Shown: positions 28,694 to 39,843 of the stretch, in pieces | How positions within the stretch are numbered: the stretch's first letter is position 1 | How the letters are laid out: the number at the start of each line of letters is the position of its first letter | NCBI RefSeq assembly: GCF_018882085.1 | Contig: NZ_JACVPB010000002.1 | Span: forward strand, 246,964-310,963 | Direction of reading: 5' to 3' | Length of the DNA stretch: 64,000 nucleotides | From: Polynucleobacter sp. AP-Reno-20A-A9 | GTDB lineage: Bacteria; Pseudomonadota; Gammaproteobacteria; Burkholderiales; Burkholderiaceae | Made by a program: the position numbers and the translations under genes | Notes under the pieces: model-generated | The model's database searches: none | What the model saw: the letters and a program-made list of their open reading frames with translations, nothing else | What the model was told of the DNA's origin: nothing

Positions 28694-30166
28694 TTAACTT
28701 AGTTTTTTACGTAAGAGCTCATTAACCTGACCGGGATTTGCTTTGCCTTGAGAGGCTTTCATGATCTGGCCAACGAGAGCGTTAAATGCCTTCTCTTTAC
28801 CCGAGCGGAACTCTTCAACCGATTTCTGATTAGCCGCCAACACCTGATCAATGATGGCCTCAATTGCACCGCTATCACTAATTTGCTTCAAGCCTTTGAC
28901 ATCAATCACTTGATCAACCGTACTGATGGCTTTACCTGCAACAGCCTCTTCCCAAAGAATAGCGAAGATATCTTTAGCAATCTTATTGGAGATAGTGCCA
29001 TCTGCCACACGCGTCAGTAATGGCGCTAAATGCTCCGCTTTTAATGGCGCATCAGCTGCAACAATGCCTGCACGATTTAAGGACGAGGCAAATTCACCAG
29101 CAATTAAATTGGCGGCTGCTTTTGCTAATGGCTTACCTACAAGAGCCAATAGCTCTTCAAATACTTTTGCAGTGTCACGGTCCTGCGTAAGTAGTTGCGC
29201 ATCATATGCACTTAAACCAAATTCGCTTTGCCACTGCTCGCGCAATTGAGCAGGCAATGCCGGCATCTTGCTGCGCACATCCGCAATCCAAGCATCGTCG
29301 ATCACTACTGGCAGCAAATCAGGATCCGGAAAATAGCGATAGTCGTTAGCATCTTCTTTGCTACGCATGCTGCGCGTTTCGCCACGATCAGGATCGTATA
29401 AACGGGTTTCTTGAACAACTGTACCGCCATCCTCAATCAACTCAATTTGACGACGCACTTCGTATTGAATGGCCTCTTCCAAAAAACGGAAGGAGTTCAA
29501 GTTTTTAATTTCGCAACGGGTGCCAAACTCGACTTGACCGATGGGGCGAACCGATACGTTCGCATCACAACGGAAAGAGCCTTCTTGCATATTGCCGTCA
29601 CAAACTCCGAGCCACACCACCAAGCCATGCAAAGCCTTGGCATAGGCAACGGCCTCAGCGGCGCTGCGCATGACTGGCTCGGTCACGATCTCGAGGAGTG
29701 GTGTGCCGGCGCGGTTCAGATCAATACCGCTAGAGGGCTCGCCATGAGGGCCTGTAAAGCCTTCTTCATGGACTGATTTACCAGCATCCTCTTCCATGTG
29801 AGCGCGAGTGAGTTCAACTACCTTTATTTCATCACCCACCAAGATCTCTAGATGCCCGCCGACAACCACCGGAATCTCCATCTGGCTGATTTGATAACCC
29901 TTAGGCAGATCGGGGTAGAAATAGTTTTTGCGCGAAAAGATACTCGCCGGCGAAATCTTCGCATTTACGGCCAAACCAAAACGAATAGCATGTTCAACAG
30001 CCTGGCGATTAAGCACTGGCAAAACACCAGGCAGCGCTAAATCAACTGCGCATGCTTGAGTGTTTGGGGCTGCGCCAAAGCGGGTGCTTGCACCGCTAAA
30101 AATTTTGGATTGTGTTTGTAACTGCGCGTGGGTCTCTAGACCAATAACGACTTCCCATTGCATCAT
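28694..30166 (-). CDS. gatB: Asp-tRNA(Asn)/Glu-tRNA(Gln) amidotransferase subunit B
   Basis: GatB is the tRNA-binding kinase subunit of the GatCAB transamidosome. N-terminal [13 protein letters not shown] and [12 protein letters not shown] are conserved, as are [19 protein letters not shown] and the C-terminal YqeY-like tail ending [16 protein letters not shown]. At 490 residues it is normal. Two ATGs in a row open the gene; the first overlaps gatA by 4 bases. The presence of gatCAB implies indirect synthesis of Gln-tRNA or Asn-tRNA, or both. Confidence 0.96.
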   Translation of the reverse strand: MMQWEVVIGLETHAQLQTQSKIFSGASTRFGAAPNTQACAVDLALPGVLPVLNRQAVEHAIRFGLAVNAKISPASIFSRKNYFYPDLPKGYQISQMEIPVVVGGHLEILVGDEIKVVELTRAHMEEDAGKSVHEEGFTGPHGEPSSGIDLNRAGTPLLEIVTEPVMRSAAEAVAYAKALHGLVVWLGVCDGNMQEGSFRCDANVSVRPIGQVEFGTRCEIKNLNSFRFLEEAIQYEVRRQIELIEDGGTVVQETRLYDPDRGETRSMRSKEDANDYRYFPDPDLLPVVIDDAWIADVRSKMPALPAQLREQWQSEFGLSAYDAQLLTQDRDTAKVFEELLALVGKPLAKAAANLIAGEFASSLNRAGIVAADAPLKAEHLAPLLTRVADGTISNKIAKDIFAILWEEAVAGKAISTVDQVIDVKGLKQISDSGAIEAIIDQVLAANQKSVEEFRSGKEKAFNALVGQIMKASQGKANPGQVNELLRKKLS

Positions 30167-31680
30167 GCCACCTCACTTGCTGGACGCAAATGCCAATCAG
30201 TGGCTTGCTGATATTGATGAGCCACTTGCAACAAGCGTGCTTCAGAAAAATAATTACCGATGAGTTGCATACCAATGGGTAGATTAATTCCATTAAACCC
30301 ACATGGGACACTCATCGCCGGCAAACCCGCTAAGTTTGTAGAAAGCGTATAGATATCCTCTAGATACATTTGCACTGGATCTTTTGATTTTTCGCCCAAA
30401 CGCCAAGCAACATCAGGGGCAACAGGCCCCAGAATGACATCGCATTGATTAAATGCCGCTTGAAAATCTGCCGCAATAATGCGACGAATTTTTTGTGCCT
30501 GAAGATAGTAAGCATCGTAGTAACCATGACAAAGAACGTAAGTTCCAATCATGATGCGGCGCTTTACTTCTGCACCAAAACCTTCGGTACGTGACTTGGC
30601 ATACATATCATTGAGATCACGATACTCATTGGCGCGATATCCATAACGCACGCCATCAAAGCGACTCAAATTACTTGACGCTTCCGCTGGTGCCAAAACG
30701 TAATACACCGGAATAGAAAGTTTGGTTTTTGGCAAACTCACTTCAATCAATGTAGCGCCTAAATTTTCTAAAAGCTTGGCTGCCTCATTAACGGATTTAG
30801 CAACATCGCTCGCTAAACCTTCAGCAAAGAATTCTTTTGGCAAACCAACACGTAAACCTTCCAATGGTTTTGAGGAGTTGGCACTGCCCTCTTTCCAATG
30901 TTGATTGAGGTAACGACCGTAATCCTCTCCAGAATCGGCTAAAGAAGTCGAGTCACGCGGATCGTGTGAAGACATTGCAGAAAGCAACAAAGCGCAGTCT
31001 TCTGCAGTCTTACCCATTGGGCCAGCCTGATCAAGCGAAGAGGCATAGGCAATCATGCCGTAGCGTGAAACGCGCCCATAACTAGGCTTAATGCCGGTTA
31101 ATCCACAAAATGCTGCTGGCTGGCGAATTGAGCCACCCGTATCTGTGCCAGTTGCAATCGGAGCCAAGCCCGCTGCTACAGCTGCAGCAGAGCCACCGGA
31201 CGAGCCTCCCGCTACGTGAGCAGCATTCCAAGGGTTTAATACCGGCCCAAAGGCAGAGTTTTCATTGGAGGAGCCCATCGCAAACTCGTCCATATTGGTT
31301 TTGCCCAGGCAAACCATGCCAGCACCATGGGGGTTGCTTTCATTGGGAATTCCCAAATTAGCCACCACCGTGGCATCAAAAGGACTCTGATACCCAGCCA
31401 AGATTTTGGAGGCAGCTGTCGACTTCCAACCACGCGTTACAAAGACATCTTTGTGCGCAACGGGGATGCCCGTTAACTTTCCAGCATTGCCAGAGGAAAT
31501 CAGTTGATCTGCCTTATTTGCTTGCTCTAAACTTAAGTGAGCATTCACATCAAGATAGGCATTCCACTGTTTTCCGGCCTCAATACGGTCTAAGAAGTAC
31601 TGGGTTAGCTCTGTACTGGATACCTCTTTTGCAGCAAGTGCTTTTGCCATTAAGGCGATAGGGGTGTTGTGCCAACTCAT
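30163..31680 (-). CDS. gatA: Asp-tRNA(Asn)/Glu-tRNA(Gln) amidotransferase subunit A
   Basis: GatA hydrolyses glutamine and passes ammonia to the misacylated tRNA. It is an amidase-signature protein of 505 residues. The catalytic Lys is in [14 protein letters not shown] and the Ser pair in [35 protein letters not shown] and the SLDQAGPM segment are typical. It overlaps gatC by 4 bases and gatB by 4 bases, so the three subunits are translationally coupled. Confidence 0.96.
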   Translation of the reverse strand: MSWHNTPIALMAKALAAKEVSSTELTQYFLDRIEAGKQWNAYLDVNAHLSLEQANKADQLISSGNAGKLTGIPVAHKDVFVTRGWKSTAASKILAGYQSPFDATVVANLGIPNESNPHGAGMVCLGKTNMDEFAMGSSNENSAFGPVLNPWNAAHVAGGSSGGSAAAVAAGLAPIATGTDTGGSIRQPAAFCGLTGIKPSYGRVSRYGMIAYASSLDQAGPMGKTAEDCALLLSAMSSHDPRDSTSLADSGEDYGRYLNQHWKEGSANSSKPLEGLRVGLPKEFFAEGLASDVAKSVNEAAKLLENLGATLIEVSLPKTKLSIPVYYVLAPAEASSNLSRFDGVRYGYRANEYRDLNDMYAKSRTEGFGAEVKRRIMIGTYVLCHGYYDAYYLQAQKIRRIIAADFQAAFNQCDVILGPVAPDVAWRLGEKSKDPVQMYLEDIYTLSTNLAGLPAMSVPCGFNGINLPIGMQLIGNYFSEARLLQVAHQYQQATDWHLRPASEVA

Positions 31681-31970
31681 TCGATCACCCTTGGCACTAA
31701 GAAATAGCCCTCATGCTGAGCAGGGGCTGTTTGCATGTTTTCGGCCCGATGGTCTGACTCGGTAACTTGATCAACGCGCATGGGTTGGGCCAAATCCCGC
31801 AAAAAGAGGATTGGGTGTGCCAAAGGCTCAAGACCACTTGTATCAACGGCCTGCATTTCCTCAACCAAGGAAAAAATGGCCTGCAATTGAGGCAAAACTG
31901 CCTCGGCTTCTGCCTGATTTAACTCAAGCCTAGATAGGTGCGCAATGCGCTGGACATCATCAAGTTTCAT
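31677..31970 (-). CDS. gatC: Asp-tRNA(Asn)/Glu-tRNA(Gln) amidotransferase subunit C
   Basis: This 97-residue stabilising subunit begins [23 protein letters not shown], contains a mid-segment [21 protein letters not shown], and ends with the usual FLVPRVIE. It is the first gene of the minus-strand array and is divergent from mreB with 59 bases between starts. Promoters for both must lie in or near that gap. Confidence 0.95.
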   Translation of the reverse strand: MKLDDVQRIAHLSRLELNQAEAEAVLPQLQAIFSLVEEMQAVDTSGLEPLAHPILFLRDLAQPMRVDQVTESDHRAENMQTAPAQHEGYFLVPRVIE

Positions 31971-32005
31971 GGGACGAGAGTATCATTCCTATATATTTTC
32001 ATTAA

Positions 32006-33073
<1,068 letters not shown>

Positions 33074-33097
33074 GCGACATACACGTCGACCAGGGAA

Positions 33098-34033
33098 TTG
33101 CAACATAGCGCTCCACCACTTTTCAGACAGGGCATTCCGGCCTTACTTAAACTGATTGTCTGTCTGTCGATCAGCATCGCACTGATGCTGATCGATTTTC
33201 GTTTCAAAGCACTCGACCCCATTCGTAATAACGTCAATTGGATTTTGCGTCCACTTGAATACGTCATGATGGCGCCGCGTAATGCCTTCGAAGCAACATC
33301 AGAATATTTCACTACTCGATCAACTCTTGATCAAGAAAACCAAGTGATGAAAGTGCGTCAAGCAGAGCTTTCATTGCTGGCTAATCAGTCGGAATTTCTG
33401 ATGGTGGAAAACCAAAACCTGCGCGAACTCATGACTTTGCAAAAACAGGTTCCGTTCAAAACATTGCCAGTAGAAATTTTATTTAACCCGCCCAATCCAA
33501 TTTCACAGCGCATCGTGATCAATCGCGGCAGTAATGACGGCCTAAAGCTTGGCAACCCGATTGCCAATGATTCCGGGATTTTGGGCCAAGTGGTCCGTCT
33601 CTATGAGCGCTCTGCTGAGGTTTCCCTACTGGAGGACCGTGATTTTGCGGTTCCAGTCCAAGTGGCTCGCAACGGCCTTCGTGCAGCTGTATTTGGCGCA
33701 GGGCGTGGCAATCCACTAGAACTTCGCTATTTACCGGTAGCCAGCGATTTGGAAGTCGGAGATATTTTGCTGACATCGGGCATTGATGGTGTTTATCCCC
33801 CAGGATTCGCAGTGGCAGTGATTAGCAAAATCGAGCGCAATGTCGATAAAAACTCTTCCAACGTATTTTGCGTTCCCGTTGCAGCAGTAAATCGCTACCG
33901 TCAAGCGCTTGCACTTTTATATGATCCGCAGCTCGACGCCAAGGCAGCGACTGTGAATAACAAATCCGCTTCTGGTGCACCACCAACCAATACGCCTGGC
34001 AGACGCCAAACTCGCACGCGAGGAATGCAATGA
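33098..34033 (+). CDS. mreC: Rod-shape-determining protein MreC
   Basis: MreC is a bitopic inner-membrane scaffold of the elongasome. The 311-residue protein has one transmembrane segment (LLKLIVCLSISIALMLIDF), a periplasmic coiled coil at about residues 70-110, and beta-domains with INRGSNDGLKLGNPI and LLTSGIDGVYPPGFAVAVIS. A basic, disordered tail ends RRQTRTRGMQ. The start is TTG at 33098, matching the usual QHSAPPLFRQG N-terminus. It overlaps mreD by 4 bases. Confidence 0.94.
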   Translation: MQHSAPPLFRQGIPALLKLIVCLSISIALMLIDFRFKALDPIRNNVNWILRPLEYVMMAPRNAFEATSEYFTTRSTLDQENQVMKVRQAELSLLANQSEFLMVENQNLRELMTLQKQVPFKTLPVEILFNPPNPISQRIVINRGSNDGLKLGNPIANDSGILGQVVRLYERSAEVSLLEDRDFAVPVQVARNGLRAAVFGAGRGNPLELRYLPVASDLEVGDILLTSGIDGVYPPGFAVAVISKIERNVDKNSSNVFCVPVAAVNRYRQALALLYDPQLDAKAATVNNKSASGAPPTNTPGRRQTRTRGMQ

Positions 34034-34554
34034 TCGATTTCCAGAGCGGCTATATTCTGCGCCCGGTAAACCCGGTCTTCATTTATTTCAGCCTATTTTG
34101 TGCGCTGCTGTTAAACCTATTGCCCATTGGTAATTACGGTTGGGTGCCAGACTGGTTAATCCTATGCATTGTGTTTTGGAACATTCACCAGCATCGTTAT
34201 GTCAGCGTCATCACCGCCTTCATTTTGGGCTTGATGATGGATGTACATAATTCCGATTTATTGGGATTGCATGCCTTTAGTTACTCTCTAGTGGCCTACC
34301 TCGCCATCTCATGGCATAGGCGCATTGTGGCTCTCACCGTTTTGTCGCAGGCCCTGCACCTGCTTCCTATTTTCTTATTAGTATCGCTATTTCCCGTGTT
34401 GGCCCATTGGCTACTCAGCGGTGAGCTCTATTGGTGGGCGCTAACAGGTGCGATCCAGGCTTTAATTGAGGCAATACTTTGGCCACTAGCCACCCGCATC
34501 TTGCTTGCGCCGCAACGTCGCCCTATAGATGTTGATCACAATCGACCTCTCTAA
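34030..34554 (+). CDS. mreD: Rod-shape-determining protein MreD
   Basis: This 174-residue multi-pass inner-membrane protein connects MreC with the elongation synthases. Hydrophobic helices cover most of the length; the conserved region includes GLMMDVHNSDLLGLHAFSYSLVAYL. Its ATG is within the mreC stop (ATGA), and mrdA follows 8 bases later. Confidence 0.93.
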   Translation: MIDFQSGYILRPVNPVFIYFSLFCALLLNLLPIGNYGWVPDWLILCIVFWNIHQHRYVSVITAFILGLMMDVHNSDLLGLHAFSYSLVAYLAISWHRRIVALTVLSQALHLLPIFLLVSLFPVLAHWLLSGELYWWALTGAIQALIEAILWPLATRILLAPQRRPIDVDHNRPL

Positions 34555-34562
34555 GAAGCGGC

Positions 34563-36470
34563 ATGGTTTCTTTTAAAAAACCGGATCTCGACTCTTTTCA
34601 AGAGCGCATTCATATTGCGACTCTATTTGTCACGTTTTGCTTTTTACTGCTCATCACTCGTCTTGTATGGCTTCAACTAGTGAGCCACGGAAAATACGCT
34701 CTGCTAGCTGAAAGTAATCGCATTGCCTTGGTTCCAGCCCCGGCAAATCGCGGACTCATCATTGATCGTAATGGCATCGTCATTGGCCGAAATTATTCTG
34801 CCCTCACGCTAGATGTGAATGCTGAAGAAGTCAAAGGGAATGTAGATCAGCTCATCAACGATCTTTCTGAAATCGTTGCTATTTCGCCTCGGGATCGTCG
34901 AAATTTCAAGCGCTCCCTAGAGGATTCCCGCAATATGGGCACTTTTCCCCTGCGCTCCATGCTCAATGAGACCGAAACTGCCCGTTTTATGGCCAATCGC
35001 TACCGCTTTCCTGGGGTAGAAATCCGGGCTAGGAGCTTTCGGGAGTACCCATATAACGAATTAGCCTCACATTTGATTGGCTATATTGGCCGGGTTTCGC
35101 AGCGCGACAAAGAGCGGATGCAGACTGAAATTGAGGGCGCTAAAGCGGATGATCCTGATGCGTTGCAAGCCTCTTTTTTACCCGGCATTCAGTACGTTGG
35201 CAAGATTGGTTTAGAGCAAAGCTATGAAACTGTCTTACGCGGTGTACCTGGCTACGATCAAGTAGAAATTACTGCGGGTGGCAAACCAGTACGCACACTT
35301 TCTAGCGCTCCATCAGTTCCCGGAAAAAACGTTGTTCTATCAGTTGATATCAAGCTGCAGTATTTAGTTGAACAACTGTATGGAAATTTCCGAGGAGCAT
35401 TTGTTGCGATTGAACCAGAGACAGGTGACGTATTGGCTTTTGTCTCTAAGCCCAACTTCAATCCAAATGATTTTGTTGAGGGTATTGATTCGGTGACCTG
35501 GAAAGAGCTGAATGACTCCCCACAGAAGCCGCTCTATAACCGCCCACTGAAAGGCATCTATCCACCCGGATCAACTTACAAGCCTTTCATGGCATTGGCA
35601 GCTTTAGAAAATAAAAAGCGCACGCCATCACAAACGATTTCGGATCCTGGCTACTTTGACTTTGGCAATCACACTTTCCGCGATGACAAAAAGGGTGGGC
35701 ATGGAATTGTCGACATGCAAAAGTCGATTGTTGAATCTTGTGACACGTATTACTACATGCTGGCGCGTGATATGGGTGTAAACATGATCGCGGATTTCAT
35801 GAAGCCTTTGGGCTTTGGTCAAATTACGGGTATCGATTTACAAGGCGAAGCAAGAGGCGTTCTGCCATCCACAGAGTGGAAGAAAAATACCTTCAAAAAA
35901 CCTGAGCAGCAAAAATGGTACGAAGGTGAAACTATTTCTTTAGGCATTGGCCAGGGCTATAACGCTTTCACTATTTTGCAATTAGCTCACGCAATGGCAA
36001 ACGTTGCCAATAACGGCATTGTGATGAAGCCCCACCTAGTCAAAGCCATTGAAGATCCATTTACTCGCAACCGAGTGCTGACAACTCCAAAAGAAAGTTA
36101 TCGCATCGATCTCAATGCTGAGAATATTGAGGTGATTAAGAAGGCAATGGTCGAGGTAAACAATTCCGGAACATCTGCTGCAGCGTTTAAAGGAACTGGA
36201 TATCAAGTGGGTGGAAAGACCGGGACCGCACAGGTCTTTAGTTTGAACTCCAAAGAATATAAACATGGCGCAACAGCAGAATTTTTGCGTGACCATGCTT
36301 TATATATTGCTTTTGCTCCAGCGGAGAAACCAACTATTGTGATTGCGATGGTTGTAGAGAACGCAGGCTTCGGCGCACAGTATGCCGCTCCGATCGCACG
36401 GAAAGCACTGGACTACTACATAGAGGGCAAGTGGCCCAAGGAGGTTCCTGAATGGAAAAGAGCCCCTTAA
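34563..36470 (+). CDS. mrdA: Penicillin-binding protein 2
   Basis: PBP2 is the elongation-specific peptidoglycan transpeptidase. The 635-residue protein has one N-terminal transmembrane helix, a pedestal domain with PANRGLIIDRNG, and the transpeptidase domain. Active-site motifs are PGSTYKPF (nucleophile Ser and Lys), SCD in IVESCDTYYY, and GGKTGTAQ. It is directly coupled to rodA by a 19-base overlap, fitting the PBP2-RodA complex. Confidence 0.96.
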   Translation: MVSFKKPDLDSFQERIHIATLFVTFCFLLLITRLVWLQLVSHGKYALLAESNRIALVPAPANRGLIIDRNGIVIGRNYSALTLDVNAEEVKGNVDQLINDLSEIVAISPRDRRNFKRSLEDSRNMGTFPLRSMLNETETARFMANRYRFPGVEIRARSFREYPYNELASHLIGYIGRVSQRDKERMQTEIEGAKADDPDALQASFLPGIQYVGKIGLEQSYETVLRGVPGYDQVEITAGGKPVRTLSSAPSVPGKNVVLSVDIKLQYLVEQLYGNFRGAFVAIEPETGDVLAFVSKPNFNPNDFVEGIDSVTWKELNDSPQKPLYNRPLKGIYPPGSTYKPFMALAALENKKRTPSQTISDPGYFDFGNHTFRDDKKGGHGIVDMQKSIVESCDTYYYMLARDMGVNMIADFMKPLGFGQITGIDLQGEARGVLPSTEWKKNTFKKPEQQKWYEGETISLGIGQGYNAFTILQLAHAMANVANNGIVMKPHLVKAIEDPFTRNRVLTTPKESYRIDLNAENIEVIKKAMVEVNNSGTSAAAFKGTGYQVGGKTGTAQVFSLNSKEYKHGATAEFLRDHALYIAFAPAEKPTIVIAMVVENAGFGAQYAAPIARKALDYYIEGKWPKEVPEWKRAP

Positions 36471-37603
36471 TTAAAGTTAAAGGATTTTTCTCCGGTATCT
36501 TTTCTGGGCTAGACCGCCAGCTAGGCCTTATTCTGCTTGGCTTAGCGGCCGTTGGCTTTTTTACTTTTTTATCTGCAAGTCAAAATACTCCTGTACAAAT
36601 TGCAGATGAGTTGCGCAATCTTGCGCTCTCATTTTTAGTAATGTGGATCGTCTCACGCATTCCACCAAAGTGGTTGGAGATGGGCGCAGTGTGGATTTAT
36701 GGATTTGGTATTGCCCTTTTAATTGCAGTCGCTGCATTTGGACTAATTAAAAAAGGGGCTCGTCGCTGGCTCAATATTGGAGTTGTTATTCAGCCATCTG
36801 AGATCATGAAGATTGCAATGCCACTCATGCTTGCTTGGTACTTTCAAAAGCGGGAAGGCATTCAAAAATCTTGGGACTATGGTGTTGCTGCGGTGATTTT
36901 GGCCATACCGGTTTTTTTAATAGCACGCCAACCAGACCTGGGAACTGCGCTCCTTGTTTTTGCAGCAGGACTATACGTCATCATCTTGGCAGGCCTGCCG
37001 TGGAAATGGATACTGCCATTTGTAGGTTTGGGTGTTATTGGCATTTTGTTAATTATTATTTTTGGCGGCACTATTTGTGCGCACGATGTAGTGTGGCCAT
37101 TTGTACACGACTATCAAAAGCATCGTATATGTACCCTACTAGACCCAACCAGTGACCCACTTGGCAAAGGCTTTCATACCATTCAATCTATGATTGCAAT
37201 TGGCTCCGGCGGATTCTTTGGTAAAGGCTGGTTTCAAGGAACGCAAGCCCACCTAGAATTTATTCCAGAAAAGCATACTGACTTTGTCTTTGCAGTGTTC
37301 TCTGAGGAATTTGGTTTATTAGGCAACCTGATATTGATTGCTTTGTTCTTCGCACTCATTAAAAGAGGTTTAGCAATCTCAGCGAGCGGGCCCAACTTAT
37401 TTACACGCTTGTTAGGTGCCTCAGTGACTTTAATTTTCTTTACCTATGCATTTGTCAACATTGGCATGGTGAGTGGTCTCTTGCCGGTAGTTGGTGTGCC
37501 GCTTCCATTTATCAGTTATGGTGGCACTGCATTGGTAACGCTTGGATTTGGCGCGGGAATATTAATGAGCATCCATCGTCACCGTCGATTAGTGCAAAGT
37601 TAA
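36452..37603 (+). CDS. rodA: Peptidoglycan glycosyltransferase RodA
   Basis: RodA is the SEDS-family polymerase that extends glycan strands together with PBP2. The 383-residue polytopic protein shows IPVFLIARQPDLGTALLVFAAG, a periplasmic loop with HDYQKHRICTLLDPTSDPLGKGFHTIQSM, and FIPEKHTDFVFAVFSEEFG, then LPFISYGGTALVTLG. These are SEDS signatures. It starts inside mrdA. The operon ends with a strong bidirectional terminator shared with hupB. Confidence 0.96.
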   Translation: MEKSPLIKVKGFFSGIFSGLDRQLGLILLGLAAVGFFTFLSASQNTPVQIADELRNLALSFLVMWIVSRIPPKWLEMGAVWIYGFGIALLIAVAAFGLIKKGARRWLNIGVVIQPSEIMKIAMPLMLAWYFQKREGIQKSWDYGVAAVILAIPVFLIARQPDLGTALLVFAAGLYVIILAGLPWKWILPFVGLGVIGILLIIIFGGTICAHDVVWPFVHDYQKHRICTLLDPTSDPLGKGFHTIQSMIAIGSGGFFGKGWFQGTQAHLEFIPEKHTDFVFAVFSEEFGLLGNLILIALFFALIKRGLAISASGPNLFTRLLGASVTLIFFTYAFVNIGMVSGLLPVVGVPLPFISYGGTALVTLGFGAGILMSIHRHRRLVQS

Positions 37604-37647
37604 CTCGGCGCGGTGATGCGTTTGATTGATTGAGATTCTTGCAGAAA

Positions 37648-37677
37648 TAAAAAAGCCCGGCATGCCGGGCTTTTTTA
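37648..37677. terminator. Bidirectional terminator between rodA and hupB
   Basis: A perfect palindrome with the GC stem AGCCCGGC-ATGCCGGGCT, flanked by an A-run on the left and a T-run on the right. It gives a hairpin plus U-tract in both directions and sits between two converging genes. Confidence 0.92.
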
Positions 37678-37692
37678 TCAACAAAGGAAGAA

Positions 37693-37977
37693 TTACTTCT
37701 TACGCTTGTTAACTGAATCTTTAAATGCCTTACCAGCAGAAAACTTAACAGTTTTTGCAGCAGCAATTTTGAGTGGCTCGCCAGTTTTTGGGTTACGACC
37801 CATACGTGCAGCACGTTTGCCTGAAGCAAAAGTACCAAAGCCGATCAGTTGTACTGAATCACCTTTAGTAACAGCCTTGATGATTGTGTCGATTGCAGAA
37901 TTCAATGCGAATTCAGCTTTGGCTTTAGAAATCTCCGCGTCGTCAGCAATCGCTGCGATTAGTTCGGCTTTATTCAA
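37693..37977 (-). CDS. hupB: DNA-binding protein HU
   Basis: This 94-residue nucleoid protein of the HU/IHF family contains the DNA-arm signature [24 protein letters not shown]. The start is TTG at 37977, giving N-terminal (M)[13 protein letters not shown] as in HU. The strong Shine-Dalgarno AAGGAG lies seven bases upstream, while the longer frame to 38013 would run over it. Assignment to HU rather than IHF rests on overall sequence. It is monocistronic by context. Confidence 0.95.
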   Translation of the reverse strand: MNKAELIAAIADDAEISKAKAEFALNSAIDTIIKAVTKGDSVQLIGFGTFASGKRAARMGRNPKTGEPLKIAAAKTVKFSAGKAFKDSVNKRKK

Positions 37978-38090
37978 GTGAAGCTCCTTATAGATATTGA
38001 TGTCAGCGCACATTACGCTTACATGATTTTAACCACAAAAAATTACAAAAATAAAGTTGCGTTACAGCAATTTTTTACTGCGACTACAAA

Positions 38091-38456
38091 TTACTCATCC
38101 AAAACGGTGATATCAGAAACAAAATACTCGGTATCGCCAAAACAGGTAGTTGGCAAACCAATGTGTTGCTCATACTTTAGGGCAACCTTTTTCCCCAAAT
38201 TAGCATTTATTTTTTGCGCCACAGCATCTTCACGCACCGTAAAGAGGAATTTTTCTGACATCGTGCCTGGCATAGAAACCATGGCTAATTCGCCTTCCCA
38301 GGTTTTGCATATATAGCCGCGATTTGAGAATTTCTGCACATATCCTGCGCGCTCCCCACTTCCATAGCTCCAAGTTAGCATCCCCCACGTATAGACTGAA
38401 ATCCCTACTAACCCAATTAAAACAAGGCTTAAGAGCCACTTTATAAAGCTATTCAT
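38091..38456 (-). CDS. Membrane-anchored hypothetical protein
   Basis: I do not recognise a characterised family. The ATG at 38454-38456 has AAGGAAG at good distance, giving 121 residues. An N-terminal hydrophobic helix (WLLSLVLIGLVGISVYTWGML) would anchor the protein, followed by a compact soluble domain with FSNRGYICKTWEGELAM and a C-terminal HIGLPTTCFGDTEYFVSDI. Two cysteines could form a disulfide if the domain is periplasmic. The region upstream of hupB and this gene carries no other frame. Confidence 0.75.
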   Translation of the reverse strand: MNSFIKWLLSLVLIGLVGISVYTWGMLTWSYGSGERAGYVQKFSNRGYICKTWEGELAMVSMPGTMSEKFLFTVREDAVAQKINANLGKKVALKYEQHIGLPTTCFGDTEYFVSDITVLDE

Positions 38457-38607
38457 AAGATCTTCCTTAGCAAAACTCCACATAAACCCTAAGCAGGTTT
38501 TTACACCTTCTGTTTTAAGTATATGAGCATCCGAGCATAAGAAATAGTCAATTTGGGGCTGACATACAAATTAAAATATGAACAATTACCTCACCTAGAC
38601 AAAGCTT

Positions 38608-39510
38608 ATGGAAATTCGCCACATCATCTTTTTTATTTTTATAGCATCCGCTGTTTATGTCTATTTCAGAGGAAAGGTTCGTTTTGGGATTGTTAGATCT
38701 CTTACAGACTACCAAGTGCTTTTGGCGCCCGTAAATGCACTTTTGTATTTATTTTCAAAAGTGAAGCCTGGTGCTTTTATTCCAGTAAATCAATTTCCTG
38801 AAATGCAGCCCATTCAAGATAACTGGGAAATGATTCGGCAAGAAGCGCTTTCACTGCAAGAAGGTGGCTCTATTGCGGCGGCAACCGGATATAACGATAT
38901 TGGCTTTAACTCTTTCTTTCGCACTGGGTGGAAACGTTTTCACCTCTGCTGGTATGGAAAAGAAGTGCCCTCGGCCCAAGCGGGATGCCCCAAAACGGTT
39001 GCGCTGCTCAAATCAATCCCCTCAGTCAAGGCGGCCATGTTCGCGTCTCTCCCGCCCGGAGCAACGCTGGTGCGCCACCGTGACCCCTATGCAGGCTCCT
39101 TGCGCTATCACATTGGTCTAAGCACTCCCAACGACCCCAAATGCTTTATTGATGTGGATGGAGAGCGTTATTTCTGGAAAGATGGCGAAGCGGTCATGTT
39201 TGATGAAACTTACATTCATTTCGCAGCCAACGAAACCGATCAGCAAAGAATCATCTTATTTTGTGATGTCGAGCGCCCAGTTCACACTCGGGCAGTTGCT
39301 CTATTTAATCGCTGGTTTGGGCGCTATGTCATGAGTGCCGCATCTTCTCAAAATGTTGAAGGTGAAAAATTGGGCTTCGTAAATATTTTGTTCACCTATT
39401 TCTACCATCTTCGTGCGCAAGCCAAAAAGCTCAAAGCAAAACATCGCTCGGTTTATTACATCGGCAAGTGGGTGCTTATTTTAGGAATTTTGTGGGCCAT
39501 TTTCTGGTAA
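38608..39510 (+). CDS. lpxO: Lipid A 2-hydroxylase LpxO-like (Asp/Asn beta-hydroxylase family)
   Basis: LpxO is an Fe(II)/2-oxoglutarate oxygenase that hydroxylates a secondary acyl chain of lipid A. The 300-residue protein has an N-terminal membrane helix, then GYNDIGFNSFFRTGWKRFHLCWYG and the iron ligands in LVRHRDPYAGSLRYHIGL and MFDETYIHFA. The 2-oxoglutarate region is ILFCDVERP. A C-terminal hydrophobic helix ends it. Similarity to the Salmonella LpxO pattern is strong from memory. Three LpxL-type acyltransferases in this window could supply its substrate chain. Confidence 0.88.
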   Translation: MEIRHIIFFIFIASAVYVYFRGKVRFGIVRSLTDYQVLLAPVNALLYLFSKVKPGAFIPVNQFPEMQPIQDNWEMIRQEALSLQEGGSIAAATGYNDIGFNSFFRTGWKRFHLCWYGKEVPSAQAGCPKTVALLKSIPSVKAAMFASLPPGATLVRHRDPYAGSLRYHIGLSTPNDPKCFIDVDGERYFWKDGEAVMFDETYIHFAANETDQQRIILFCDVERPVHTRAVALFNRWFGRYVMSAASSQNVEGEKLGFVNILFTYFYHLRAQAKKLKAKHRSVYYIGKWVLILGILWAIFW

Positions 39511-39518
39511 ACCAAACT

Positions 39519-39821
39519 TTATTTTTGCGGGCTTAGTAACTGAACAATTTGCTCGGGACTGATGGGGCCCCAAATTTCCACTCGTTTCTTGCGGCTATTT
39601 TGACCAGAAACAAACTGAATTTGTTTTTGAGGCACCCTTAATTGCTTAGAAAGCCAAGCCAATAAGAGCTCGTTCGCTTTATTTTCAAGGGCAGGTGCCT
39701 GTAAAGAAATTTTTAAACAGCCGTCATGCAGGCCAACGACCTTAGTCACCTTGGCTCCTGGCTGACAATGCAAATTTAAGGTAATTCCGGCGGGGGTTTG
39801 TTTTAACCAAATAGGCGTCAT
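39519..39821 (-). CDS. DUF167 (YggU) family protein
   Basis: The 100-residue protein has the YggU layout: LNLHCQPGAKVTKVVGLHDGCLKISLQAPALENKANELLLAWLSKQL. The conserved P-G-A-K and ENKAN motifs are present, followed by FVSGQNSRKKRVEI. Function is unknown. It is convergent with lpxO, 8 bases apart, and divergent from the carbonic anhydrase gene with 22 bases between the starts. Confidence 0.87.
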   Translation of the reverse strand: MTPIWLKQTPAGITLNLHCQPGAKVTKVVGLHDGCLKISLQAPALENKANELLLAWLSKQLRVPQKQIQFVSGQNSRKKRVEIWGPISPEQIVQLLSPQK

Positions 39822-39843
39822 TAAAGTACTTTAAACTGAAAGC

